Assembly: GCA_011947345.1 (NCBI GenBank)
Contig: JAAVTG010000567.1
Span: 124,001-188,000, forward strand
DNA length: 64,000 nucleotides
From: Phytophthora quininea
Lineage: Eukaryota > Oomycota > Peronosporomycetes > Peronosporales > Peronosporaceae
Direction: 5' to 3'
In this document: positions 11,219 through 23,493 of the stretch, in pieces
Numbering within the stretch: position 1 is the stretch's first letter
Layout: the number at the start of each line of letters is the position of its first letter
Position numbers and translations under genes: made by a program
Notes under the pieces: generated by a model
What the model saw: only the letters and a program-made list of their open reading frames with translations
The model's database searches: none
Told to the model about the DNA's origin: nothing

Positions 11219-12552
11219 ATGAAGATCGCTCACAGCAACAGGAACCCCATGAGCCCCATCGAGGAGAGCAAGCCGGCCATGTGCCTGTCGCCCCAGGAGA
11301 AGCTCAAGAGCGTCACCAACCAGCGCAGCAGCAAACGATCCCGCTCCGGGTCGTTGGCCGCTGCCAGCGACGCCAAGAAGGCGCGGCTGGACGACGTGTT
11401 CAAGACTGAGCTGGAGATCGACATGGATGGCTGGATCAGTGACGACTACCTGCGCACCATGGACTTGGACGACTGCCTGAATCAGGACATCGACTGGGTC
11501 GCCCACGACGAGGTGGATCTGGCGTTGAGCATGGATGGCGACGATGTCAACGACCTGGCGTCCTTCATGTCGCCTCTGCGCGGCGGCCTGGCCTTCGAGG
11601 ACTCGGCGGAGATGGCTTCGACCTTCGGTTAGTGCCCGTTGCTTTTTCTTTCTGTTTGTTGTTGCTGCTTGCAATTGCGAACCGAAATCCGACACGCACC
11701 ATTGGCGTGCCTGGAATGGCTCCGAGACGAACACGTGCTCATCCTATGCCGTTTGATGCCATGACGCCTACAGTTGATCCGGCCTACATCCGCCTCGAGT
11801 CGACCAGCAAGGACGCCGAGAAGCTCCTCATGAGCTTCGACACCATGAACTTCAAGATCCCGTCGCCGACGAGCGCTGCCAGCAAGCAGCGCGACAGCGT
11901 CTTTTCCGACAAGGACAAGAAGACGGACGCCAAGTCTGCTACGAACGCGTCTGCGTTGAAGGTGCAGGTGACCGCAGCGGAGAAGCAGGTTGTTCGTTCG
12001 TCGAGCAACTCGTCACTCTCGGTCAGCGCGACGTCGGACCCTCTCAGTGTACTCAACACTGGTGTGACGACACCCAAGGCGAGCAACTCGTCGGAGAAGA
12101 AGATCGGCTCATACACCCCGGAGGCGCGCAAGCTGCGCCTTCAGAAGTTCCACGAGAAACGCAAGAACCGCACGTGGAAGAAGAGCATCAAGTACGACTG
12201 CAGGAAGAAGCTCGCGGACGACCGTCCGCGCATCAAGGGCCGCTTTGTGCGTGTGCTCGAGAACGCGGGCGACGCGAAAGCTGGCGCGGCGTCTTGCCCT
12301 GCTAAGACGTCACCAACGACTGCTGGATACGCGTCTCCGACGTCGCCCTCCGGTGCGGTGGCTCCGTCCATGACGCTTCCAAGCAGCAAGGCCACCCCCA
12401 TGGCTCCTCAGAACAACACAGCAGCGACGGCGCCCCGAGTGGTCCCGTCGTGTGCATCGGCCAAGCAGCCCGCAGCGTCTTCGGTGGTCTCCACATCTGT
12501 GGCTAGATCGAGCGCTGCACTACCGTTCGCGCGCATGATCGCGAGCGTGTGA
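11219..12552 (+). CDS. CCT-motif protein, 395 aa
   Basis: Exon 1 is 11219-11627 and exon 2 11774-12552; the 146-bp intron has GTTAGT and CTACAG ends, and the total is exactly 396 codons. Exon 1 encodes an acidic N-terminus (DEVDLALSMDGDDVNDL) of the kind that activates transcription. Exon 2 encodes Ser/Thr-rich linkers and the CCT motif around residues 230-275, opening IGSYTPEARKLRLQKFHEKR and ending RPRIKGRFVR. A Ser/Ala/Pro-rich tail follows. It is a likely nuclear transcriptional regulator, paralogous to the 2018-2611 gene, from which it differs in length, tail and the presence of an intron. Target genes and partners are unknown. Confidence 0.8.
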
Positions 12553-13621
12553 CGTGTACACCGTGAAGAGCGACCCACTCCGGCATGCGGAGGGCGCATT
12601 TGACACAGGGACTTAAGTATGATATTGATAGTGTAGACAGCCAGCCAGCTCCAATGTGTTTGGGAGCGCTGCCATGGCGGCAAGCAAACGCCGACGAAAG
12701 AATATAACCAAGGTGCAGACATACCATCCGTCGGCCAGCGACCCCGCTGGCCGGCAACGAAGCGCCCCCACTCGCGCAAACGCGAAGGGCGAGCAGCCAG
12801 CCATCGCGCTGGCTGGCTGGAAAGCAGTCCGGCGGTGCTGGACGCTGCGCACTTGCACCTGGGCATCACGTCGCGTCTGCATCCGTCTGCAATCGACAAA
12901 GCCCGCTGGATGCAGCAGGCAAAGCGAGCGAGCACGCTGCCGCAAACATGAGATCGCCGAAATGTGGCCGAGCCGGTCGCGCTTCAAGCACTGCATGTCG
13001 TAGAGAGTGAGAGAGAAGGGAGAGAAGCAGAGCGGAGGAAGGCAATGTCTTCAAGGCAGGACAGACACACCGTGCTCGGCAAGGTTGAGGACCACCGGGA
13101 GCGAAGTTGACGGACGGTACCGTAGGTGGCGACTATCCAAGCAGGTCGCGTGTCTTTGGATACGGGAACTGTTACGGTCGTGTCCGACCAGGTATACAAA
13201 TGCCAAGTACAACGATCTTTTTTGACGACTGGTGTTGACGATCCGACCTAAGAAAAGCACTTTCTTTTGGATCCTGGACGATCCTCGGCGTCGAAAAACC
13301 ACCATTGCCGCCGCCATGACAAGGCAATGCCAACCATCGTAGGCCTGTTGTCCGGCTGGCGAGAGCGTTCAATCTCCGAACGTTGAGCCCAACCAGTCTC
13401 AATCAGAAATTTACGTGTCCAACCTGCTGAAGGACACTCTGCTGGCGCTGCAAACCTCCCGGCGAATTGCACTTGAGAATCGCCACGAAATATAAATATG
13501 TCGCTCATGCAGCCACGAACGCATTAGAACGCTCTTTGCCCAGCTAGTAGAGTCCACTGCCAGGTTGCACTGTAGCGTCTCACTGCGCGGGGGTCTAGTA
13601 TTCGAGCAGCTCTTCGCCGTG
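12553..13621. other. Intergenic, no gene recognised
   Basis: No supported coding region. There is a purine-rich GA stretch near 13003-13030. The last few hundred bases are the presumed promoter of the ETFRF1-like gene. Short open frames on both strands have no domain support. Confidence 0.4.
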
Positions 13622-13954
13622 ATGGACCCCAAGGTGCGCGACCTGTACAAGCGCTTCCTGTTCGTGGGCCGCGACTACCCGCTGGGCCTGAGCTACGTGC
13701 GCGAGAAGGCCAAGGCCGCCTTCCTCGAGAACCGCGCGCTGTCGGACCCCGTGGAGATCAAGAAGGCCATCAAGCGCGGCCGCTGGATGGTGCGCGAGCT
13801 CGTGGGTGTCATCCAGCTCAAGAAGTACCGCACGCTCAACAGCCGCTACACGTCCGAGGAGCTGCAGGACAAGCTGCGCGAGATCGAGAACCGCCGCGTG
13901 CTGGCCGAGGCTGAAGAGGACGAAGAGCCCAACAACAAGAGCTCACAAGGGTAA
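13622..13954 (+). CDS. ETFRF1: LYR-motif protein, ETFRF1/LYRM5-like
   Basis: Single exon, 110 aa. It matches the complex1_LYR family: an initial LYKRFLFVGRDYP with the Leu-Tyr-Lys signature, then AFLENRALSDPVEIKKAIKR, and a helix with VRELVGVIQLKKYRTL. The RDYP segment and the Lys-Tyr-Arg near the end are typical of ETFRF1 (LYRM5), a mitochondrial matrix protein that in mammals removes FAD from the electron-transfer flavoprotein. Length is slightly over the usual ~90 aa because of an acidic C-terminal tail (AEAEEDEEP). The stop lies at a sequence (GGGTAAGCC) that could also be read as a splice donor, but no further conserved exon is expected. ETF regulation is inferred from homology. Confidence 0.85.
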   Translation: MDPKVRDLYKRFLFVGRDYPLGLSYVREKAKAAFLENRALSDPVEIKKAIKRGRWMVRELVGVIQLKKYRTLNSRYTSEELQDKLREIENRRVLAEAEEDEEPNNKSSQG

Positions 13955-14104
13955 GCCAGAGAGAGTCTCACGTAACCGTAAGGCCATCTCCAGCTGGAGA
14001 AATGCCAGGCATAGACATTTTAGTGCGGGCTCCAGTACTGCTCTTACAAACGCCAAGTGTAAAATTGCCCCTCGAACGCGAAACCGAGACACTCGCCGTT
14101 CGCC

Positions 14105-15524
14105 ATGAGCAGCAGCGCCTGCCGCTTCTTCCAGTCTCCGCAGGGCTGTTTCCGAGGCTCGTCTTGCGTGTTCCGCCACGACGGAGAGGCCTCCTCGTCC
14201 CCCGCCGACGACGTGCCTCTGAGCGCCGCCAATCCCTACGCCAACAGCGCCAGACCCTGCCGCTTCTTCCAGGCCCAAGGAGGCTGTCGCAACGGCGCCA
14301 CCTGCCCCTTCGCACACGTCGCAGCCGACTCTAGCAGCCCCGAGACCCCCGACTTTGCCTATGAAGAACTGCAGCCCACGCCAGAATACCCTGTGGCTGT
14401 GCCCAGTGGCGGAGCAGTCTTTTACAACCATCCAGGCCTGCCACCGCCAGTGATGATGGCACCGGAGGCTCCAGAGGAGAATATGACGACCATCGAGACG
14501 CCAAGACGTCGAGTAAAGGTCCAAGCCAACCCACAGAAGAAAGAGACGATTAGCGAGATTCTACCGGTGCTGACAAGGGACATTGAAGGACCGGTGCGTT
14601 TGATTATTTTTTTATTATTGAAGAGAGAATTATGTTTATTTATTTTTCTGTGCTATTAGTTTTTCGCCATCGATGTCGAGTGTGTCGCGACGGGCAATGG
14701 AACCAAGTGAGTGTCTGGGCTGCTGCGTGATGGAGCGATTTTTAGTTGTTGATTTGTGATAACGCAGTGATCGAGATGTGGCGCGCATTGCAGTGGTGGA
14801 CGAGGATGAGAAGGTGGTGTTTGACCAGTACGTCAAGCCTACCAAGCCCATTGTGAGCTACCTCACACAGCTCACGGGCATCACAAAGAGGTAAAATTTC
14901 AAGGAGATGCTGTTTATTTATTTTTTCCTGGCTGATTGTGGTGTGAATTGTAGCAACTTAGAGGATGCACCCGACCTGGAAGAAGCGCTCGTTCGATTGA
15001 AGGCAGCTCTACCTGTGGAAAGCGTAATTGTGGGTCAGTCTATCAAGAAAGACCTGGAGTGGCTCACACTTCAGAAACCCACAGACTACAAGCAGGAATT
15101 CGACGTGGCCGACCTCTTCCGACTGCCTGTCCAGGGGATAAATGGCGTCGTGCGCTACAAATATTTCTCACTTCGTCACGTGGCTAAGTACCTGCTTGGC
15201 CAGGATATTCAGGAGGCAGACCATGACCCAGTGGTCGACGCGCGGTACGCAATGAAAGTCTTCAAGCAGTTTCGCTACCTGCACGAAAACCCGAGCCACC
15301 GCGACGCCGTTCTGCAGACGCTACTGAAGACGCCGCGCACACCGTCGTTTGCGGATCGGTATCCGGTAATCGACGGTGTCTCTATGCGTCCACCTCGAAA
15401 GCGGAGTACATCGCCGTCCGTCCGCAACGCTAACCGCATCGCTGCCGCCCACGCGCAGCAGGCTGCCAATGGGGGCGGCTATTACCAGCAGCCACAGCAC
15501 GGACAGCAGCCGCTGTATTTGTGA
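14105..15524 (+). CDS. CCCH-finger DEDDh-type RNA exonuclease
   Basis: Four exons: 14105-14593, 14660-14706, 14768-14890 and 14954-15524 (introns 61-66 bp), exactly 410 codons with no indel. The N-terminus has two CCCH fingers (CRFFQSPQGCFRGSSCVFRH and a second with CRFFQAQGGCRNGATCPFAH). The second half is a DnaQ-like 3'-5' exonuclease: FAIDVEC supplies Exo I (Asp, Glu), GQSIKKDLEWL the middle Asp, and ADHDPVVDA the Exo III His and Asp. It therefore resembles the REXO4/REX4 and ISG20 branch, which trims rRNA and other RNAs. Fusion to two RNA-binding fingers suggests a defined RNA target. The C-terminus is Gln/Gly-rich. Introns cluster in the 5' part of the nuclease domain. Confidence 0.85.
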
Positions 15525-15837
15525 GCAAACCTCTTGAACTGGATAACACAACAGAGTCGCTCGGGTTGGTTGGTTTCACCTCGCTACTCCAAGCACTCGT
15601 CAAAACACAATCCATACGGAAGGCAGAAGGATGACAGGAACGCGACGTGGATGGTAGCTGGACTTCGTACCTGGTACCTGCGTGTTTGCATTCCGTCGTC
15701 GCTATCCGTGAGATGTTGCTTTTGTTGATTCAGATTGCTGACCGTCTCTTGTATTTGAAATAGATGTTTCCAGCCACTTGGTTTGCCTTCTAACTTGTGT
15801 CTCGCGTTATTGTGTGCGCAGCTTTGGTGTTTAGTGC
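15525..15837. other. Convergent intergenic region
   Basis: Lies between two convergent stop codons; no gene, repeat or obvious terminator structure is seen. Confidence 0.4.
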
Positions 15838-18800
15838 TTACAGGTCACTATCTTCGGACTTGAGAAGTTTCTCGTCGTCATCGTCGTCAATACTGATATC
15901 ATCCAAGTCATTAGCTGCTTGTTCGGCTTCCTCTGCTTCGAGTGCTGCCATGGCCGCAGCTCGTGCAGCTTCAGCAACTGCTGCGGCCTCGTCGTCGTCA
16001 TCGCTGTCGTCATTTCCCTCGCCAATACCCGGCGCCAAGTTCGTGACCAAGTCGTCGTATCCGTTGAACGATACATCGCTAACCTCGCTGTTATTGTCAC
16101 TTGCCACGCCGTCATCGTCGTTTTCTTCGTCGTCTGGTGGGAAGCTTTCGGCTTTTGGTGGATCGCTGGTTTTCTCTTTGAATTTCGATTTGAGAACGCT
16201 TTTTGGGACCTTTTCGGACGAAGCTGCAGCCCCAAGTCCGTTCTCCGCAGCTTCGGCGTGTCGAAGAATCTGTTGTTGATAACGTTTAAAGGCGCGGCCA
16301 TCGATCCCATCCCACGGACGGCGCCAACCCATGGCATTTGCTTTGTCTCGTTGCTGCCGTACAAGCTGCTGACGAACTGAGACACCTACCTTCTCCAGTA
16401 GAACGCGCTCAACCTCCTCGCGAAACGCTGCGTGGCCCTGCCCAAGCCGAGCTTTGCCGCGCTCCAGCTCTTCGATGTCTTCACGAACGCGATCAGTAGC
16501 GAACTGGAGCTTGTCGTCTTTTGCAAGTCGCGCCTTCAGCTCTCCCAGTGTCTCTTGGTTTCTCAAGGGAACGGTAGTGTCAGGATTCTTCGATTTGGCT
16601 GCTTTTTCGGCGGCGCGTTGCTCAATTTTGCTGCTTTCTGCTTTAGCGCTTTGGCTTTCTCCAGAGGCTTCAATTTAGCCTGGTGATGCTTGAGCTGCTT
16701 TTTCAGAGACCGCAGATTGGTCCGCAGCGAGTCTTTGGCAAGTTTGACCTCGCGGTGGAAGCGCTTCTCGCCTTCTGGGGTGTCCAAGAAAGCTTGGATC
16801 TGTGGCAGCAGAGCGTCTTGAGCTTCACGCAGTCGTGTTTCGTCAAGTTCTCGTCGCGCGGCTTCCTCTTGGGTGTATAGCACGCGTACCATTGTCCAGC
16901 CTCGTTGCTCGCACGGATCATGCATCTTGCCAAACTGCAGCAGTTCTTCGCAAGCGCAACGCATCGGGACGCTGGAATGAACCACCCCAACAGGTCCATA
17001 ATGGCCAACGTAGTCCTCCAAAGCGCGATCGACATCCCTTAACGTGCGTTTGTTTTCGATGAACGGTACCGGTGGAAATCCTCGGTGAGTTCGTGTCTGA
17101 ATGACGCGCAGGATGCTAGGAAGCTCCCTTCCTGAACTGTCTGGAGGTCTGTCGTCAGGAGATTTATACTCGTCAGGGAAGAGCAGTGAACCGCGCACCA
17201 TATAGACGCCAACAAGCTCGCCTCCTCGACCCCAAGGACGCGCCATGTCGTATCGCAAGTCGGTCTTATCGGCCCAACGTTTTTCACGAATTAGTGTGAT
17301 CAATTGAAGTAATTCGTCCAAGACTGTACGATGGTGTCGCTGTGCCAGCTCAAAGTGAGTACTCAGCAACAACTCTTGCATGATGTCTGCGCCACGGCGA
17401 AAAGCGGGCCTCTCCCCAGTGGTGGCGGTGGTAAGTAAAAGCCCCGTTGACGTAGGAGTCAATGACGCGGTCGAATACTTCGAGGTGCTTTGCAGTGAGG
17501 AAGGGTAGCTTTGGAAGTGGCCCTGGAGGCAATAGGTGCCGCATGATCGGCCGGTCGAAAGTCCCGCGATCGAACGTGAGACCTAATGCAGCTAACAGCG
17601 CTACAAGTTCCTCGACTCGCTGCTCGCGTTTGTGGAGATATTCGCGAATTGTTTTCGCTCCGAGACGCATGATTTCAGCTGGCGGCGAGCGGAATGGGTT
17701 TCCATCGCTTTCAACGTTTGTCAGTTCAGGCAACTCCACCCCGAAGCTAATTGGCAGACGTTCAAGACGGTTGCTTTGCATCTCAAGACGTTGCAATGTA
17801 GCTCCCAGCTTTAATATGGCTCGTGGGAACTCCTTGATCATGTTACCCGCGAATGTTAACTCGCGGATGGGTGGGGTTTTGACTCGCCAGTGACGTTAAC
17901 TCCTCCCAGGGACATCGGCAGTTCCGTGAGTCGATTGCCACTCAATCGCAGGATTTGGAGTTCCGACAGCTGAGAGAAATCTGTATCAAGCGTCTCGATT
18001 CGATTGAAGGACAAATCCAATTGCTCAAGCCCATGAAGTACACTCAGTGCCCGAGGGGCAGTTGTGAGTTGGTTGTGTGCGAGCTGTAGCTCTGTCAAGC
18101 TCCCCAATCCAACCAACGACTCTGGAAGCGATACCAATGCGTTGTGGCTACTACGCAATACTTTGAGCTTCGTGCAGTTCGCAAACGTGTCAGGCAATGC
18201 TTCAAGTCGGTTGTACCGGAGGTCCAGGTCTTCTAAGTTGGCTGAAATCCCTGACTCGTAGCTCCGTTGTCCTGAGGTGTTGCTTCGGTATTTGGTAGTG
18301 ATCCAAACACCTCTGGAGCAATCTTCCGGATGCAGTTTTGGCGTAGCTTCAGCAATCGCAGCTGTGTAAACGACCCAAAATCCGCAGACAGCACCTCAAA
18401 ACGTTGGCCTGATAATCGCAACTCGCGGAGACCCGACAATTCAGTAAAGAAAGCAGGAGGCAGCTCGGGCACTTCGATCTCTCGCCAGTGCAACGATAAC
18501 GTGAGCGTCTTCCGAGCAATCTCGACGGCGCGAGCAATCTCACGCCGTACGTGAAGGTCCGTGCTCCAACATTCAGCACCAATTCCAACGAGTCGCGAGT
18601 GCGGTTCAGGTGGACGCGAACCACCGTGTTTTTCGCACTCTAGCTGATGTTCCAGTTGCCACCGCACCTGAGCAAGATCTCCCGTTCGAAGTGTCTCTAC
18701 TGTGAATCCTGCACTCAAAAGCGGTGCATTTCCTGCGAGGCGTAACGTGACAATTCGCCGCAGCGCCAAGAATGACCGTGGCAGCTTTTCTAAGGCGTTT

Positions 18801-20471
18801 GCGCTTGCATCCAACACTCGGAGCTGTTTTAAATCACCCAAACCGTCTGGAAGCTCACGCAACCGATTTAACTTGACATCCAACCTGTTCAAAAGTGAAA
18901 GAAAGAGTTAGCAGCGGATCGACTCAAGCCAAAGCCAAACAATTGATAACCTACTCGGAGAGGTTTGAGAGTTTCGAAAACGATGGCGGTAGCGATGTCA
19001 AACCGTTCATTCCTAGCTTCACAGTCTCGAGGGCTTGCATTCCGTAGAGCGTGTCAGGAAGATTTAGCAATTTATTGTTCTCGGCTTCAAGGCGCTTTAG
19101 TCGCTTCAATTTCCCTGGATGCGATGAAAACCCGTGTTAGTCGGCTAGTTAAACGAAAGCCAAAGATGCAGAACGACATACAAAGGATGGCGGCAACTCC
19201 AAAAGCTCGTTATTTGACAAGATGAGCACGTGCAGATGGCCTACATCACCCAAGCGGTCCAGCACAGCAGGCAGCGTCGTAAATATTTCGTCAGTGCAAT
19301 GGTTGACAAATTTAATCTCAGTGGAAACATCGGTGGGGGCTGGTAGGACGATCTCCCAGCCCTCTGGAAAGCGCTCAAGCAGGCTCCGATTATCTTTCTT
19401 CGGTTGTTGAGATTGGCTTCCTGGCAATTGCAACTGTGGCACGTGAATTTGGAAGCACTTGGGCTTGGTGCGGGTCACACTCTTGGATTTGAGATTGTAG
19501 TACACAGTTTCACGAGTGACGGGGTCCACTTCAACGCGCCACTTCTTACGAGCAGCTTCGGTGTCTTCGGTGTCCTCGCCACTTTCATCATCGTCTTGTG
19601 GTTTATTGTCCTCCTCTAGTTGTCTCCTGTAAATTAGTTGTGGCCTTGTGGCAAGCGAAACAAGTCGATTCCCGGATAAAGAGAGCGTTTGCAGCTTCGA
19701 AAGCGTAACAAGGCCGCAAGGCAGCAGCTGGAAGTGGTTGTTGCTTAGATCCAACATCACCAGCTGTGTGAGAGAGTGCAAATTGTGAATTTCATGCAGT
19801 CGATTGCGGCTAACATCCAATGTCTCGAGAGTGTCCGGCAGTGAGGTTGGGAGTGCGTCGAGCTCGTTACCAGATACATTCAGCACTCGGAGATACTTCA
19901 GCTCGCTGAAAACACGACTCGGTAGCCGTGCCAACGAGTTTTCCTTACACAACCAAGTCTCTACCTCTGGAAACGCACAGACAAAAGCGTCGGGTAGTTC
20001 ACGTAAAGAATTTCGAGAAAGATTGACGGTCCGAATGCTGCGCGCAAGTTGCATCAATAACGTCGTAAAGACAGCAGCTCGCGGGACGTGAACAAGTTCC
20101 AAAGCTTTAAGATCAAGTTCCTGGGTCCCGTACGTGCGACGAACCGCGGCTCGAACCAAAGTGTCGAGGTGCTCTTTGTGTGCTGCTTCCTTCTGCTTCT
20201 TATTGGTGATCGGCTTCTTCGGCAAGGTATCTTTTGTTTTGGCTTGTTCTCGCTGTCGATCGATGCGAACGTTCATTGTGTTGAGTGTTGGGACGCCGCA
20301 AGTTGCAAGTCGCGTCTCTGCGAAGTTGGCTGTGAACTTACGACTTTGTTGGTCGCGCAGATACGCTTCTTCCTGAGCTACCTGAAGCTGGCGGTGACGT
20401 ACACTTAACGTTGCGATGGTGGCTCGAGCTGCTTTGTAGCTTTTCCCAGCGGCTTCGTATTCGCGCATCAT
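15838..20471 (-). CDS. Large leucine-rich-repeat protein, ~1,499 aa
   Basis: Exons: 20471-19181, 19114-18955 and 18884-15838, with introns of about 67 and 70 bp. One base seems missing at the first donor, three more in homopolymers near 18249, 17877 and 16626, and one is extra near 17400; with these the total is exactly 1,500 codons. More than fifteen LRRs of the LPxSLxxLxxLxxLxLSxNxL type run through residues 150-950, similar to plant intracellular Ras-group and SHOC2-type LRRs. One interval between repeats carries a WW-like segment (WRVEVDPVTRETVYYN) without the second Trp. The C-terminus is a coiled coil followed by acidic tracts (DDISIDDDDDEK). No signal peptide or membrane segment is visible. 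A cytosolic scaffold is likely; partners are unknown. An upstream TTG-initiated extension exists but I prefer ATG 20471. Confidence 0.75.
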
Positions 20472-20794
20472 GTCCAAGTGCGGCGGCTTACGTTGAAATC
20501 TATTGCGACCTCGATTGCTTTTCGACGTCGATGCAGCCGGAGATGAGCTGCCACGATACAAAAACCATCGCCGCTGTTCTCAGCTGTAAGTTCTCGTGGG
20601 AATTGTCCCGCTGTCGATACTGGGGAAAGAGGATCATTCGTTGCGACCACTTTCGAGTTCTTGGACCGCATCGTGCCCAATCTTCGGTAGCGTCGTCATC
20701 TGTTACAACCTGAAGAAGATCGACTATTTTTGCTGGGAAAAGGTGTTTTGCCAAGATAACTGCTTCACTCGAGATATTTTGCTGGTGCTTGGGC

Positions 20795-23208
20795 ATGGAG
20801 AAATACGTGAAAGTGCGCAAGATCGGGCAGGGCAGCTTTGGCTGTGCGTATTTGGCTACTCGAAAGGATTCTGATGCAAGCGACCAACTGCCAAAGCAGC
20901 AGTTTGTGATCAAGGAAGTCGTTTTGGATCCACGCGACCAGGCGAACGCGCAGCGGGAGGCTAGGCTATTGGCAGCGCTGGACCACCCGAACATCATCGC
21001 TTGCAAAGAAAGCTTCATCTTGAAGCCGTCAGTGTCGAATGCTGCGTTGGTTGCTCGTTCCCCAGCAGTGTTGTGCATCGTTACGGAATTCGCCGACGGT
21101 GGCGATTTCAGCCACGAGCTAGAGCGACGCAGCTCCCGTCGTGTATTTTTCGATCCTGATGAACTCTTGGGACTCTTTGTCCAAGTTTGTCTGGCACTCA
21201 AGCACCTCCATGATCGCAAAATTCTGCACCGCGACATCAAACCCGCGAATATTTTCTTAACAAAGTCTGGCGTCGTCAAACTCGGTGATCTCGGAGTTGC
21301 CACGGTGCTAAGCCACACACTGGCTTGTGCGCAGACTGCTATTGGTACCCCATACTACACGGCCCCAGAAATTTGTCTCGGCCAGCGGTATAACGCAAAA
21401 GCGGATGTGTGGAGTCTCGGCTGCGTTCTGTATGAGTTAGTATGCTTCTTGCACGCTTTTGAAGGCCGAAGTCAGCGCCAGCTATTCGACAACATCATTC
21501 GCGGACCGACGCCACAGATACCTGGGTGTGGCAGCCTCACAAGCATCCGGCGAGAACTGCAGTCCTTGGTGGACGACATGCTACGAAAGGAACCTCGCCT
21601 ACGGCCAAGTGTGAATCAACTCATTCGCCGGCCCATTGTGCTAGGAAGAATTCAACGTTTGCTGTCGGCTCATGCGATTAGCTCTGAGCTGAGTCACACT
21701 GTGTTGCATGGACAGCATGTGTTTGCCAAGAAAAGCAAGCCTGAAGTGGTTGATCCTCCATCCAAACCACTTGAGCAAGTCGTGCGCCGCGCAGAGCCTG
21801 TCAGCAGAAGCCCATCGATTGTTGGTGTTGGAAACCCGTCCTTTCGACAGCTACCCAAGGCATCGAAAAAGACCCCACCAGCTTATGGCAAGGCGAGAGT
21901 AGCAGCACTATTGAACAGCAGTAAAAAGGCAAAACCTCGAGGACTTCCTAATGGCGCTCTTCGTCGACCACTTCAAAAGGACTCCAGCCTACTCCCAAAA
22001 CTCGAGCTATTGGTTCAACTGCTGCTAGTGTCTCCAAGAATGTGAGAAAGCGAGTCGTTCCGGCTGGAGCAAAACAATTGAGTGCTGCAAAAGCTAAAGG
22101 TAGAGACCAAGTCAAGAAAGATGAACCTGCAGCACTCCTTGAACCACCTGCCAGTGCGATTGCTCCGACTGAAAACAAAACCCCAAAGAGAATATCAGAG
22201 CGTGCTGTTGCTTTCAACGAGAAGGTGAGTTGTGATTATATATATTGGCTGCTAGCATGATTTCTTTGATGAATAACCTGTTGATGAATTAAATATGCAG
22301 TGGGCTGCCCAACGCGATAAACTAGCGAAGAATCTGATGCCGCCACCTCCTCCAGTTGCCGCAAAAGTCGTGGCAACGAAAAATGAACCCCCATGAAGGT
22401 GAAGCAGCCACCAAGAGCTTATCCAAAACCTGTAGAAATCGCTGTAGAAGGCCAACCTTTGTCCACTGTCAAGACATTACGTCCTCCTCCGCCTGTACGC
22501 CACCCTGCGAAGCAGAAAACACCAAAATCAGTACCAAAACCAGGGGCAAGTCGAGCTGCCGAGCCATCACTTCGCGAACGTCGACTTGAATTTCAACGAC
22601 AGAAGCAGGCGGAACCAGGAGGCCCCAACAAGAAAGCTTCTCCGCTGGACAACCCTATTATTCTTGTCCAACAACTTCCTAAGGCGCCTGCGCCATCGGG
22701 CGATGATCTCGAAGTGCTGCCACCTCCAGCTCCGACGCCTGCGCATTTTACTCCAGACGAAGCCACCAAAATTGAATCGGACACAATCGACTCGAAGCAA
22801 AGTGATGAAGATGACAACCATGACCAGACGCTGCTGCCGCCCATGGCAAATCTGGAGTTTGAACGCATGATGCTGCAGTTAAAGAGTGTTGTCGACGCAG
22901 CCTCTAGTGATAGCGACAGTGAAGACGAAGACGAACTCGGCGGGGTCGATCCAAACGCTCCTCCTCCGCCATACTCGCCTGCACGTGTATCTCCAACAGT
23001 ATCACTGCAAACGCTGAGCGTCAAGGTGTTGGAAGACCCCATGTTCCGGTTAGCTCTTCAAAAACGTCTTCAAGACAACGCACTTGACAAAGGAGAGAAC
23101 GACAATGAGGTTGCGAAAGCGAAATGGGATTCGGAGCTGTCGCTTGTTGACCCAACACAGCAAGAAATGCTCACTTGGATGCACACTTACATCTCGTCGC
23201 TCTTGTAA
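20795..23208 (+). CDS. NEK-like serine/threonine protein kinase
   Basis: Two exons, 20795-22224 and 22301-23208, about 779 aa after allowing a missing A at 21976-21979 and a missing C at 22388-22392. The kinase domain fills residues 1-285: Gly loop GQGSFG, VIKEV with the catalytic Lys, HRDIKPANI in the catalytic loop, DLG in place of DFG, a GTPYYTAPE activation segment, and DVWSLGC. The ordering and the DLG variant resemble NEK-family kinases (NEK6/7 also use DLG). The 490-residue tail is Pro/Lys-rich with an ERRLEFQRQKQ helix and ends in an acidic, Ser-rich segment and a short conserved-looking helix (LTWMHTYISSLL). NEK kinases act in cilia, centrosomes and mitosis; the exact role here is inferred. 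It is divergent from the LRR gene. Confidence 0.8.
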
Positions 23209-23493
23209 GCATCAACACTCTTCACGAAATGGATTACAGTCGGTTCAACACGTTTGGATTTTTGTTTGCTTTTCCTTACTCACTGCTTGCTTCACTCAAT
23301 ACATCCACTTGTTTCTCTCTCGCTCCATTCGAGGCCGCCCTGCGTCCTCTCCAAGAAGTTCATCCAACAGCTACTAGGCACTGCACGAATCACTACACTC
23401 ACAAAATAAAAGACACTTCAGTCCCGCTCTGTCCCGCCGCCCTCTTCGTTCCACAGTCTTCAGTCGCACATGGGCGGCTTGGACACTTGCGCT

